Below, piece by piece: positions 1-17,510 of a stretch of DNA of 64,000 bases (position 1 is its first letter; each line of letters starts with the position of its first letter). Source of the stretch: Maylandia zebra (Eukaryota > Chordata > Actinopteri > Cichliformes > Cichlidae); contig NC_135167.1 in assembly GCF_041146795.1 (NCBI RefSeq), positions 34,023,454 to 34,087,453 on the forward strand, written 5' to 3'. The translations under genes were made by a program, and so were the position numbers. Under the pieces are notes generated by a model that made no database searches, was not told where the DNA came from, and worked only from the letters and a program-made list of their open reading frames with translations.

Positions 1-8298
<8,298 letters not shown>

Positions 8299-8440
8299 GA
8301 TGTCGCTTTGAGTCCGGAGGACTTCCTGGTGACGTTTAGTGACGTAATAAATGGGACGGGCCCATTCCAAAGAAGCACTTCCACATACAAACCACCAGAT
8401 GTCGCCAACGTTTAACTAAGGTAACACGTAAATAACGTGG
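8299..8440 (-). promoter_or_regulatory. prmt3 5' UTR and promoter region
   Basis: Sequence directly upstream of the prmt3 ATG (8298). It is more GC-rich than its surroundings and has several CpG (gtcgctttgagtccggagg near 8301, ggacgggccc near 8353). No TATA box is evident, as expected for a housekeeping gene. Placement is inferred from position only. Confidence 0.45.
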
Positions 8441-9703
8441 TTTGTATAATGTTTTGTTGGGTGTTTGCAGGTACATTACAAACAGGTACATGCACTGGTT
8501 TAGGTTAGTTTTAGCTGTGGGTGCTACCAAAGCGGTCAGATTATAGTTATCTGAAACTTTTGAGGTACTTTCTAATGTCAAAATATCCGTTTTTTTCCTT
8601 TTTTTATCCATTTAAATTCAAGGTATATAACTGCAGGAGTGATTATGGCAGCATTATTACACACATGGGTGTTTTTTTTACCGTAAACAGTGTGACCTCT
8701 CTAAACATTAAAACATGACAATAGGCAGAGTGATAACAAAATCAAACTATTAGGGTAGTGTTATTATGTCAAAGGTGGGGCCAGGTTTCACAATGAGCTC
8801 ACCTGAAACCCTGGCTGATTGGGACCCACACCCAGTTTCACACCTTGGCTCAGGCGATTAGAGGATCATCAGGGGGTCCTTTTGTCCCTCTGTGGGGGGT
8901 TACTCCCACTAGGTTTAAATCTGGGACTTCCCACCATTTGACCTTAGAACTGAAGAAGCTTCTCGGATGAGAGGTGAAATGTCTTCAAGCAACTTAAAGA
9001 AGTCCTGACGCTTTTCTTTGCAAGCTCATTTGACTATGATGACCTGGATGACTGAGAACCTTCACAGACGTAGTGTTATTATGTTTTTGGACCCCATCTG
9101 GGCTGTTTAGAGGGTTACAATCATCCCAAGGTTGCAGCATAAGACTAGGTGCTCTGTATTTTAGCTTACTGAATTGCCTGATTTTTTTTTTTTTTTTTTA
9201 TGCATTAAAGGTAATCTTTTGTTTTTGTTTAGTTTTCAGTCTTAGTGAGGTAGAGGACCATCTTGCTGGAAGAGTAGGCCCCTTTGAAAGCAACTGGGAC
9301 ACCACTTAAGGATGCTATTTTGGTTTGCCATGGGACACACCCATTGTTCCAGCACTAAAAAAGGACCGTGGAGTCTGAATCTGTGGAGACTCTTTAGTAA
9401 CACTAACTACAGTGTTGGCAGCAGGGCAGTACCCCCAGATTGATGATTTGTTTGCTTGAATGAATGGAGGACTGAAATTCAGAATTCAAAATTTTTCTCT
9501 GTCAAGCTTACTTATAGATCCATGTAGAAGAGCAGTCGTGTGAAATGCTGACTAGTATCACACATAAAGGGCTTTTTTTAGACACTGCCTTGTAGCAGTT
9601 CTGCTGAGCTCTGTCAGCACTGTTCCAGTGAACAATGGATCAAATCCTGAGTGAGTTATTAACAGTGTAGAGTTATCTCAATAATATTCTGCACACTGGA
9701 GCA
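8441..9703. other. Intergenic DNA upstream of prmt3, with a repeat fragment
   Basis: No gene seen. The part at about 8755-9075 is a separate repeat entry. A poly-T run sits at 9181-9199. Confidence 0.7.
8755..9075. repeat. Dispersed repeat fragment (unclassified)
   Basis: Contains the phrases ctgaagaagcttctcgg near 8951, gtgaaatgtcttcaagcaac near 8973 and tgatgacctggatgactgag near 9038. I recognise these as a recurrent block in many fish genomes, usually seen at the end of larger transposable elements. The class cannot be set from this fragment. 'tagtgttattatgt' occurs on both sides (about 8755 and 9070), which could be a target-site duplication. Confidence 0.5.
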
Positions 9704-9862
9704 CACTCAGAAAAATTATGGTTCTTAAATGGTTCTTCAGATGTCTTCATGGTTCTTTAAAGAACCATCATACGTCAAAGAACCTTTTTATTTTGTGGAT
9801 GGTTCTTCAGCTATTACAAATGGTTCTTTAAAGAACAAAAGGTTCTTTATCAAATCTAAGTT
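9704..9862. repeat. Palindrome-rich repeat block, left copy
   Basis: Starts CACTCAGAAAAAT and is built from variants of the palindrome GGTTCTTTAAAGAACC. The same outer end occurs in inverted orientation at 16155-16167. It may be the left end of one element spanning 9704-16167, or a separate solo copy. Confidence 0.75.
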
Positions 9863-10400
9863 TGATGGTGTAAATGGCATAAATATTTATTCACTATAAT
9901 GAGGCTGTGAATTATACTGTGTGTTTTCTTTGTGTGCATGTGTGTGCGAAGGGGAAGGGCGGGATACCTGGCAATTACCCTTTAAGAGAAGATGGTAGGA
10001 AACTGAATATTCAAATAAAAGTTAGAAATAATTGCAAACAATAGACACAATACACACATTCAAATACTGTACTTTAGTTTTAAATTTTAATAAAGCATTA
10101 CTATTTTCTACTCCAAGGCATTACTTTTGAGATTATTATATATTTTTGAAAATATAGCATAATGATAATAATAAACTTTACAAACCACCCAGCAGTATGT
10201 AAAGTCAAATTATAAAATACAAGTAAATAACAACTGCAGAACAGAATGTCAGTGTAATGGACACAGACTTCGTTTTGACAAAGCACACTGCTTAGGTAAA
10301 TGATCTGAGTAGTTGTTCATCACTGATCAATTTGTTAATATGTGTTTCGAGCCAAATACATGACAGGGAGAGAGAGAGAACACGTCATAGTATAACCTCC
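9863..10400. other. AT-rich spacer, no feature seen
   Basis: Lies between the palindrome-rich block and the GC-rich start of the gene fragment. No coding or repeat signature recognised. Confidence 0.6.
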
Positions 10401-10431
10401 CGGGAGCGGACGGAGGGGGTCAGTCGTTGGG

Positions 10432-12707
10432 ATGCGCATGCGCAGACAGAGTGTGCGAGCGGCGGGCCTTGACCTTCGGGAAAAAAAACTCACGGACAGT
10501 GACAGCGAAACGGATAACAGTCTTCAGTACCTGCTGGACTTTGAAGCTGTGGATTCTGGGACTGTTAGAAAAGGTAAAACATTTTCATTAAAACCTTATT
10601 ACTGTTTTGTTTTTGTTACTCGTCATTGTAGCTTGCTGTTAATGTTGTGCTAACAGTAGCGATTAGCTAGATACGTTAGCCGTTGAGGTCAGCGCAATTT
10701 AGTATCCAACTGTTTTCCTAACAAAACCACTGTTATAATTAAGTGAAGCTGCTCCCAGCTAATTTGAACCTTTGGCTTCTAAAATATGTGGTTCAATTGC
10801 GTGCTGCGTACATAACCTAATGTCAGCTAGACCGAAATTAAAATTTAATATATTGTTAAAGTCACTAAAATGGCGCCTGAAGCCTGTTATGACGTGAGCT
10901 CTGTGTCTGCTCTAGAAACTCTGAAATTCTGTAGATCTGAGCCGTACATTAAATACTCACATGAACCTGTACTTTGAATTCTGTATGAGCTGTATAAAAT
11001 ACAGCTATGCATAAGTGTTTTGAATGAATAATTAGATTAGATAACTCTTTATTGTCTAATCGAATTATATAGAAATGAATAGAAATGTGACATGAGAAGG
11101 TGTGTCTTTGACTGTTCCTGCATAACTTAGTTTCGGACTAGTTGACAAGTTATGCTCCAGTCATTTGATGTTTCCAAGGTAGATGTTCTTTTGTAATATA
11201 GTTAATTTTTTTGTATATTTCATTTATCCACCATCATACATCATACATACAAGCTAAGAAGAGGTCGTTATACTAACAAGAGGTATCAGCACTGGGCCAA
11301 AGTTGAGCACATGGTTAAAGTTTGTAATCCAGCCAGGGTGTAAATATCACTCAGCAGCCAGAGCTGAAGCAGGTAGCATCAACACATAAATCTACTCTAC
11401 CCGGCTTAAATCACAAGAGCACCTCTGACCAAAAAGCTGTAGATTTTTCTTGTTTGCACAAATTAATCCAGATTCACATTAATTGTGTTCACAGCTCCAA
11501 CAAAATGAGGAAGAGGAGGGGGAGAAACACAATTAGGTTGAATTACAATTGGATGGAAGGCGAGGACAAGGAGAAGGAAGCTTAGGATGAGGAGGAAGAA
11601 AAGCAGCAGGAGCATCTTTAGGGATCCCTATGATGTCATTGAGGTTGGTTTCATTAATATGGTCCTCTCACAAAGAACGATGACTTGTTTTAGTTCACCT
11701 ACTTCCTGTATTAAATAGTGATGTGCAAAATGTTGTGAAAAACCATGGAGCAGGTACGTATAGTGCATCTGCAGGTAAATGAACATCAAATCTCTAAGAC
11801 AGACTGAAATCTGTATATTTATCACCCTTATGATAAAACCCATGTCAGCCATTGGTTTATGGACTTTGTATTTTGAAGCCTCAACATTTGCTTTCTTGCT
11901 GTTGCTATGTTGGGACCATATTAGGATGAGGGATCAGAATCTGGAGTCATGCACACTATTGTTTCATTTAGTGTGTATCCATAAGATTCGTACAGCAGAT
12001 CCAAGTTGTGCCTTGAAAACAGGAAAGTCGTCTGCATAGAGGAGAACTGTAATAGCAGGCTTGTAAAAAGTGAGGCTTTGTGCTCTCGTTTTACTTCTGT
12101 CACCCTGTTTTGATGCAGATTTCACTTGAAATCAGGCAAGAACTGGACTTATTTTTTTATGTGTTCTTGTGAATTGATTGTGTATCGCATATGTTTGATT
12201 TGACTTTCTGCAAGACAACAGTTGTCCGCTGGCCAAAAAAGTTTTCCAAATACCTCCACGTGATCTAGCCTGGATTTAGAAAAGAATAGCAAAAAAAATC
12301 TGCACCTCCTGCTTCAGATGCAATTTGTGTTTCTGTGTTCAGAGGCAGCGGCGAGAGTGGAGACCTCGGCTCATCCAGCTGGAGAGCCTGACCAGGAGGA
12401 GTCGAACATTAACTCAGCTCTTCCAGGGCACCCTGCAGACTCGGCTGTTGGCATCGGCGAGGGATGACGTGAACGCCAAACTGGAGTCCATCACAGGTCA
12501 ACTGCAGGTATGCGAGTCAGACCTTCTGAGGAGGGTTTCACTTTTCTCTTCTTTATAATTGACTCTTTTCTCTCTTTTTCAGCTCCTTGTCTCAGAGTGG
12601 GAGGGATTTGAAGCACAAAGGGAGGAACTTGTCGTTTGGTTGGCTGATATGGATGTGAGGTTGACCAGCTGACAGGAAACACCAGTGAAAAACTGAAACA
12701 ACTGCAG
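10432..12707 (+). pseudogene. Nesprin-like (spectrin-repeat) gene fragment, broken
   Basis: Three exon-like segments with good splice sites on the plus strand: 10432-10573 (47 residues from an ATG, acidic SDSETDNSLQYLLDFEAVD, then gtaaaa donor), 12343-12507 (55 codons, cag acceptor, gtatgc donor) and 12583-12707 (polypyrimidine tract, gtgtgg donor). The second and third join in frame and read as an amphipathic spectrin-type helix pair: KLESITGQLQ then LLVSEWEGFEAQREELVVWL. This is the style of spectrin repeats in nesprins (SYNE family). Two faults: the first exon joins the second one base out of frame relative to the spectrin reading, and in the third exon the frame hits TGA at 12670-12672; moving one frame restores VDQLTGNTSEKLKQLQ, as if about 10 bases had been lost. 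No KASH tail or further repeats follow before the transposon at 12736. The family call rests on my reading of the sequence; which SYNE paralogue it came from is unknown. Confidence 0.5.
10433..10444. promoter_or_regulatory. NRF1-like palindrome over a possible start codon
   Basis: TGCGCATGCGCA matches the known NRF1 site and overlaps the ATG of the nesprin-like fragment (10432-10434). The surrounding 10395-10510 is CpG-rich, like a promoter. Functional meaning is inferred. Confidence 0.5.
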
Positions 12708-13194
12708 GTGTGGGCTTGTTTTGATATGACATATACAGGGAGTGCAGAATTATTAGGCAAGTTGTATTTTTGAGGAATAATTTTATTACTGAACAACAAC
12801 CATGTTCTCAATGAACCCAAAAAACTCATTAATGTCAAAGCTGAATGTTTTTGGAAGTAGTTTTTAGTTTGATTTTAGTTTTAGCTATTTTAGGGGGATA
12901 TCTGTGTGTGCAGGTGACTATTACTGTGCATAATTATTAAGCAACTTAACAAAAAACAAATATACACCCATTTCAATTATTTATTTTTACCAGTGAAACC
13001 AATATAACATCTCCACATTCACAAATATACATTTCTGACATTCAAAAACAAAACAAAAACAAATCAGTGACCAATATAGCCACCTTTCTTTGCAAGGACA
13101 CTCAAAAGCCTGCCATCCATGGATTCTGTCAGTGTTTTGATCTGTTCACCATCAACATTGCGTGCAGCAGCAACCACAGCCTCCCAGACACTGT

Positions 13195-14082
13195 TCAGAG
13201 AGGTGTACTGTACTGTACTGTGTTGTAAATCTCACATTTGATGATGGACCACAGGTTCTCAATGGGGTTCAGATCAGGTGAACAAGGAGGCCATGTCATT
13301 AGTTTTTCTTCTTTTATACCCTTTCTTGCCAGCCACGCTGTGGAGTACTTGGACGCGTGTGATGGAGCATTGTCCTGCATGAAAATCATGTTTTTCTTGA
13401 AGGATGCAGACTTCTTCCTGTACCACTGCTTGAAGAAGGTGTCTTCCAGAAACTGGCAGTAGGACTGGGAGTTGAGCTTGACTCCATCCTCGACCTGAAA
13501 AGGCCCCACAAGCTCATCTTTGATGATACCAGCCCAAACCAGTACTCCACCTCCACCTTGCTGGCGTCTGAGTCGGACTGGAGCTCTCTGCCCTTTACCA
13601 ATCCAGCCACGGGCCCATCCATCTGGCCCATCAAGACTCACTCTCATTTCATCAGTCCATAAAACCTTAGAAAAATCAGTCTTGAGATATTTCTTGGCCC
13701 AGTCTTGACGTTTCAGCTTGTGTGTCTTGTTCAGTGGTGGTCGTCTTTCAGCCTTTCTTACCTTGGCCATGTCTCTGAGTATTGCACACCTTGTGCTTTT
13801 GGGCACTCCAGTGATGTTGCAGCTCTGAAATATGGCCAAACTGGTGGCAAGTGGCATCTTGGCAGCTGCACGCTTGACTTTTCTCAGTTCATGGGCAGTT
13901 ATTTTGCGCCTTGGTTTTTCCACACGCTTCTTGCGACCCTGTTGACTATTTTGAATGAAACGCTTGATTGTTCGATGATCACGCTTCAGAAGCTTTGCAA
14001 TTTTGAGACTGCTGCATCCCTCTGCAAGATATCTCACTATTTTTGACTTTTCTGAGCCTGTCAAGTCCTTCTTTTGACCCAT
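13195..14082 (-). CDS. Tc1/mariner-type transposase (DD37E), C-terminus frameshifted
   Basis: 295 codons open from ATG at 14080-14082. The N-terminal helix-turn-helix region (about residues 8-45) and a basic linker precede the DDE catalytic core: Asp144 in WTDE, Asp237 in MQDNAPSH and Glu275 in NPIENLW. There are 37 residues between the second Asp and the Glu, so the signature is DD37E rather than the DD34E of classical Tc1. DD37E is a described family (TRT/Traveler-type); assigning it there is inference. The frame ends early at a short CAGTA-type repeat near 13200-13217. The expected tail (SLNSVWEAV..., KKGGYIGH, stop at 13064-13066) continues in another frame, so this copy is probably inactive although all three catalytic residues remain. 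Confidence 0.9.
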   Translation of the reverse strand: MGQKKDLTGSEKSKIVRYLAEGCSSLKIAKLLKRDHRTIKRFIQNSQQGRKKRVEKPRRKITAHELRKVKRAAAKMPLATSLAIFQSCNITGVPKSTRCAILRDMAKVRKAERRPPLNKTHKLKRQDWAKKYLKTDFSKVLWTDEMRVSLDGPDGWARGWIGKGQRAPVRLRRQQGGGGVLVWAGIIKDELVGPFQVEDGVKLNSQSYCQFLEDTFFKQWYRKKSASFKKNMIFMQDNAPSHASKYSTAWLARKGIKEEKLMTWPPCSPDLNPIENLWSIIKCEIYNTVQYSTPL

Positions 14083-14220
14083 TTTGCCAAAGGAAAGGAC
14101 GTTGCCTAATAATTATGCACACCTGATATAGGGTGTTGATGTCATTAGACCACACCCCTTCTCATTACAGAGATGCACATCACCTAATATGCTTAATTGG
14201 TAGTAGGCTTTCGAGCCTAT

Positions 14221-15236
14221 TAGGGCTGCCACAAACGATTATTTTGATAGTCGACTAATCACCGATTATTTTTGCGATTAGTCGACTAATCAGATCATCA
14301 TCCATTGGACGTACAGCTTATTGCACCAGCAGCATCTGGTCTTATATAACTATCATTAGCTTACAGCTTGAAGTGTTTGTGCTAACTAAAAATAAAGACA
14401 AGATGGTAGTTTATTAATTTTTAATGAAATTTGCAGATTGTTTCGGTGAAGTTTAATAAACTCCTTGCTATCTAAAATATAACAGGACACCGGAGTATAT
14501 TCTCCAGCGTCTCACACTTCTGATAATCAGCTGTCTGCTTGACAGTTTTAGCTGTGCAAAAACTATAACTTTAATCTCAGCCAAACAGATTTACTCAGGA
14601 ACAAATAAAATACTAAAGAAAGCCAAACAATAACATTTTTAAGTTATCTAAGTGACTCATATATATGTTTAACCTGACTAGCGAAAGACGGCGGTGGGTT
14701 TGAAAACGATTTGCCGGGAGTCCGGTGTTCTCACGGCTCTAGTTAGCCTTGCCCCCGCCTAGCTAACGAGCTAGTGGGTAACAGACGTCTCCGAAAACGT
14801 CGGAGCGCTTTTGAAAATATGTGGTGTCTTGATAAACTGAGCAGATATTTGAGGTTTACACAGCTACATTCTCGCCTGAAAATATGTTAAACGTTTATTT
14901 TGTGACCCAGAAAGAATAATAAGAGTAAAGTTAAAACTAACTAGCTGCCGCCATTGTTGACAACTATGCTGGGCTGCGCTATGAATTCTGGGACACAGCT
15001 TCTTCTTCTTCGGGGTTTAACGGCAGCTGGCATCCTTGTACATGCAGTGCTGCCATCTTCTGTTTCAGTCCGTTATTACACTCTTAAATCCTACTACTCA
15101 TTCCTGCGTCCTTTGTGATCTTACAAAGCTTCAAACGATGCGTCGACTATTAAATTAGTCGTCGACGATTTTAATAGTCGACATAATCGTGACTAGTCGA
15201 CTAATCGTGACTAGTCGACTAATCGTGGCAGCCCTA
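14221..15236. mobile_element. Non-autonomous hAT element
   Basis: Ends TAGGGCTGCCAC / GTGGCAGCCCTA, flanked by the 8-bp direct duplication GAGCCTAT at 14213-14220 and 15237-15244, the hAT hallmark. Several AGTCGACTAATC-type repeats lie just inside both ends. The 1016-bp interior encodes no transposase. Its middle (about 14690-15000) is GC-richer than the ends. It sits within the Tc1-type element and is therefore the younger insertion. Confidence 0.93.
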
Positions 15237-15837
15237 GAGCCTATACAGCTTGGAGTAAGACAACATGCATGAAGAGGATGATGTGGACAAAATACTCATT
15301 TGCCTAATAATTCTGCACTCCCTGTATTTGATATGAAACATACGTCAGAGACAAACTAAACTGGACTAACAAAAGACCATGAGTACAACATGAAACGTAC
15401 ATTACATAGCGTAATGCTAAAGTTCATTGATCATTTTAATCATAAACTTGTTTTTGAAATATTTTTACTGAACATGCAAACATCTGCTGATGAAAATGTG
15501 TTGATTTATTGGTCTGTTATGAAGCTATTGCTATTTCTAATGTGTTTTATCACTTTCTGATGTTTTATTAATTAAACAATAAATGTATTGTTGTGTTATC
15601 TGTAGCTATAGTATTTATATATATTTATTTATAGTATAGCAAATATATTTAATTATTACTGTTTAAAACACTAATATGTGACATGTATTAGTAGTGATGT
15701 TGTGCTGAGGGTTAAAATGCCTTTTTGTCTTTTGGTAACTACAAAATGACAATAAACCATTAATATATGTCTATGCTGTGCTCGTATTTATTTTTACCCT
15801 ACTCAAATTCAATTTATGATGCATTTTATTTTGAAAG

Positions 15838-16167
15838 ATTTAAAATGGTTTTTTAAAGAACCACTCAAAAAAGGTTCTTTAAAATGGTTCTTTTAAAGAA
15901 CCATTTGAAGGACCTTTTTAAAAATGGTTCTTTAAAGAACCATTTTTAAAAAGGTTCATTGAAAAACCATTAAAGGTGCCCCAAAGAACCATTTCTTGAT
16001 GGTTCTTTGGGGCACCTTTAAAGGTTCTTCAATGAACCACTGAAAGAAATGGTTCTTCAAAGAACCATTGTTTGAAAGGTTCTTTGTGGCACCAAAAAAG
16101 GTTCTTCTATGGCATCAGTCTAAAGAACCACTTTTGGTTCCAGTTGGCACCTTTATTTTTCTGAGTG
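15838..16167. repeat. Palindrome-rich repeat block, right copy
   Basis: A dense series of GGTTCTTTAAAGAACC-type palindromes and a larger inverted pair (ttaaaggtgccccaaagaac near 15972 against gttctttggggcacctttaa near 16002). The outer end ATTTTTCTGAGTG (16155-16167) is the inverse of the start of the left block at 9704. No classification made. Confidence 0.8.
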
Positions 16168-16659
16168 CAGTTGAGGACCAGCACCCGCACAACTTGGATA
16201 GAACCTACAAAGAAAGAATATGTCTTGAGTGTCCATGAAGGGAAATGTTTTTCCAGTCATCTGTGGAATGTTTGGGATATGTGATTGATGCTAATTGACT
16301 ACACACTGCTGCACTGAAACTCACAGCCATTGCTGATGCACTTCCACCACAAAACATTACTCTGTTGCCAAAATAGAAAATCAAAGATCTAAATGGATTC
16401 TTTCATTAGTAACTCGAGTTGTTTCCCTAAGAGTTTGTCAGATCATTGAATTATTTTTAAGGGTATTTTGTCCTTCCTTCATTTCTGCACACTTCTGCTC
16501 CACAGCCTTTTCTATTTTATTTGTCATTTTAAGTTCCTTACATTACTTTTGTCAACTGATGTTCTCCTTTTCAATATATCAGGTTAAAAAGGGTATCCCT
16601 TTGAGTTTTTTACGGAGCTCTGTAACTTCAGCTGGCAGAGCCAGATTTGACATGCTGAA

Positions 16660-16718
16660 GAAGAATGAAGTTAAATGAGAAAAAGAAGCCCTTCTTTTCT
16701 CCTTTAACTTCATTCTTC
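16660..16718. repeat. Imperfect hairpin, about 28-bp arms, 2-base loop
   Basis: The left arm 16660-16688 (gaagaatgaagttaaatgag...) pairs with the right arm 16691-16718, with one mismatch and one extra base. Purine-rich against pyrimidine-rich arms. No function assigned. Confidence 0.8.
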
Positions 16719-17035
16719 CTCTTCTCCAATGTTTCCTCTTTTGAGAACTTTGACTTCGGCACCTCAAGCTTCATCTGCAGTGGTATTTTAGTTGATAAGA
16801 GACTTTCTCTCTGCTTTCAGTCACATGTAATTTACCATATAAGCATTCAGATCTTCTACAATCTCATTGTGCATCTGAATTTCTTGAATCACCAATTTTG
16901 GACCTCCTTACAGAGCGCTTTGATTTTATTTTGAAGGGAAATATATTATATAGCTGGTATTCTGCCTGTTTCTTTTTGCAGAGGAAGTGGGGATATATCG
17001 CACTGTGTACATTGAGATATTTAAATAGTTTCTCA

Positions 17036-17071
17036 AGAATGACAAGTGACCTATAGGTCACTTGTCATTCT
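17036..17071. repeat. Perfect 36-bp palindrome
   Basis: The stretch equals its own reverse complement over all 36 bases, with centre CTATAG and outer ends AGAATGACA/TGTCATTCT. There is no spacer, so it would form a cruciform rather than a looped hairpin. Confidence 0.93.
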
Positions 17072-17220
17072 GTATATTGGATTGGATTGATATTATTATA
17101 TATAATAATAACACCAACTGCTATGGTACTATGGAGATACAGTCAGCATTTTTCATTTGTTTATAAGAACAAAATATTATAATGTAGGTTTGAGTATGGT
17201 TAAAGTAAGTTTAATCCAGT

Positions 17221-17274
17221 AGTTAGTTGGTTGGTTGGTTGGTTAGTTGGTTAGTTGGTTAGTTAGTTAGTTGG
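17221..17274. repeat. (GTTG/GTTA)n tetranucleotide tract
   Basis: About 13 mixed GTTG and GTTA units in tandem. Confidence 0.9.
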
Positions 17275-17495
17275 CGGTAGCCTGCATTTGACTTTAAAAA
17301 ATTAATGTCAGTATATATTTGCAAATACAGGAGTCTGGTTTTAATTATTTCATAAATATTTTTCATTCACCAGTTGCCCACATTTTCCCACTTTCCAAAA
17401 ATATCAACCTTATCTGGAAACTCTAAACTCTAAATATGGCAGGGATACATCTGATGGGACTTTCCTCAGAAGTTGTTGACAGTAAATCTAATCAA

Positions 17496-17510
17496 CCACT
17501 AGAGGGCGAC
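17496..17510 (+). promoter_or_regulatory. CTCF-like motif
   Basis: CCACTAGAGGGCGAC agrees with the known CTCF core (CCASYAGRKGGCRS) at nearly every position. Binding is not shown; motif match only. Confidence 0.4.

Larger units (their letters stand above)
12736..15324 (-). mobile_element. Tc1/mariner-type transposon, interrupted by a hAT element
   Basis: Perfect 25-bp terminal inverted repeats (CAGGGAGTGCAGAATTATTA...) at 12736-12760 and 15300-15324, flanked by TA on both sides (12734-12735 and 15325-15326), the target duplication of this superfamily. Subterminal copies of the same motif (gtgcataattattaagcaac at 12926; reverse copy at 14101-14120) give each end two repeats, like the IR/DR ends of Sleeping Beauty-type elements. 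A transposase lies inside on the minus strand. A 1016-bp hAT element has inserted at 14221-15236; without it the element would be about 1.57 kb, a normal Tc1-type length. Confidence 0.95.

Noticed and set aside
12345-12462. Alternative frame of the 12343 exon (EAAARVETSAHPAGEP...)
   Set aside because: It joins the 10573 donor in frame but reaches a stop within the exon, whereas the other frame stays open, continues across the next splice and gives a spectrin-like helix.
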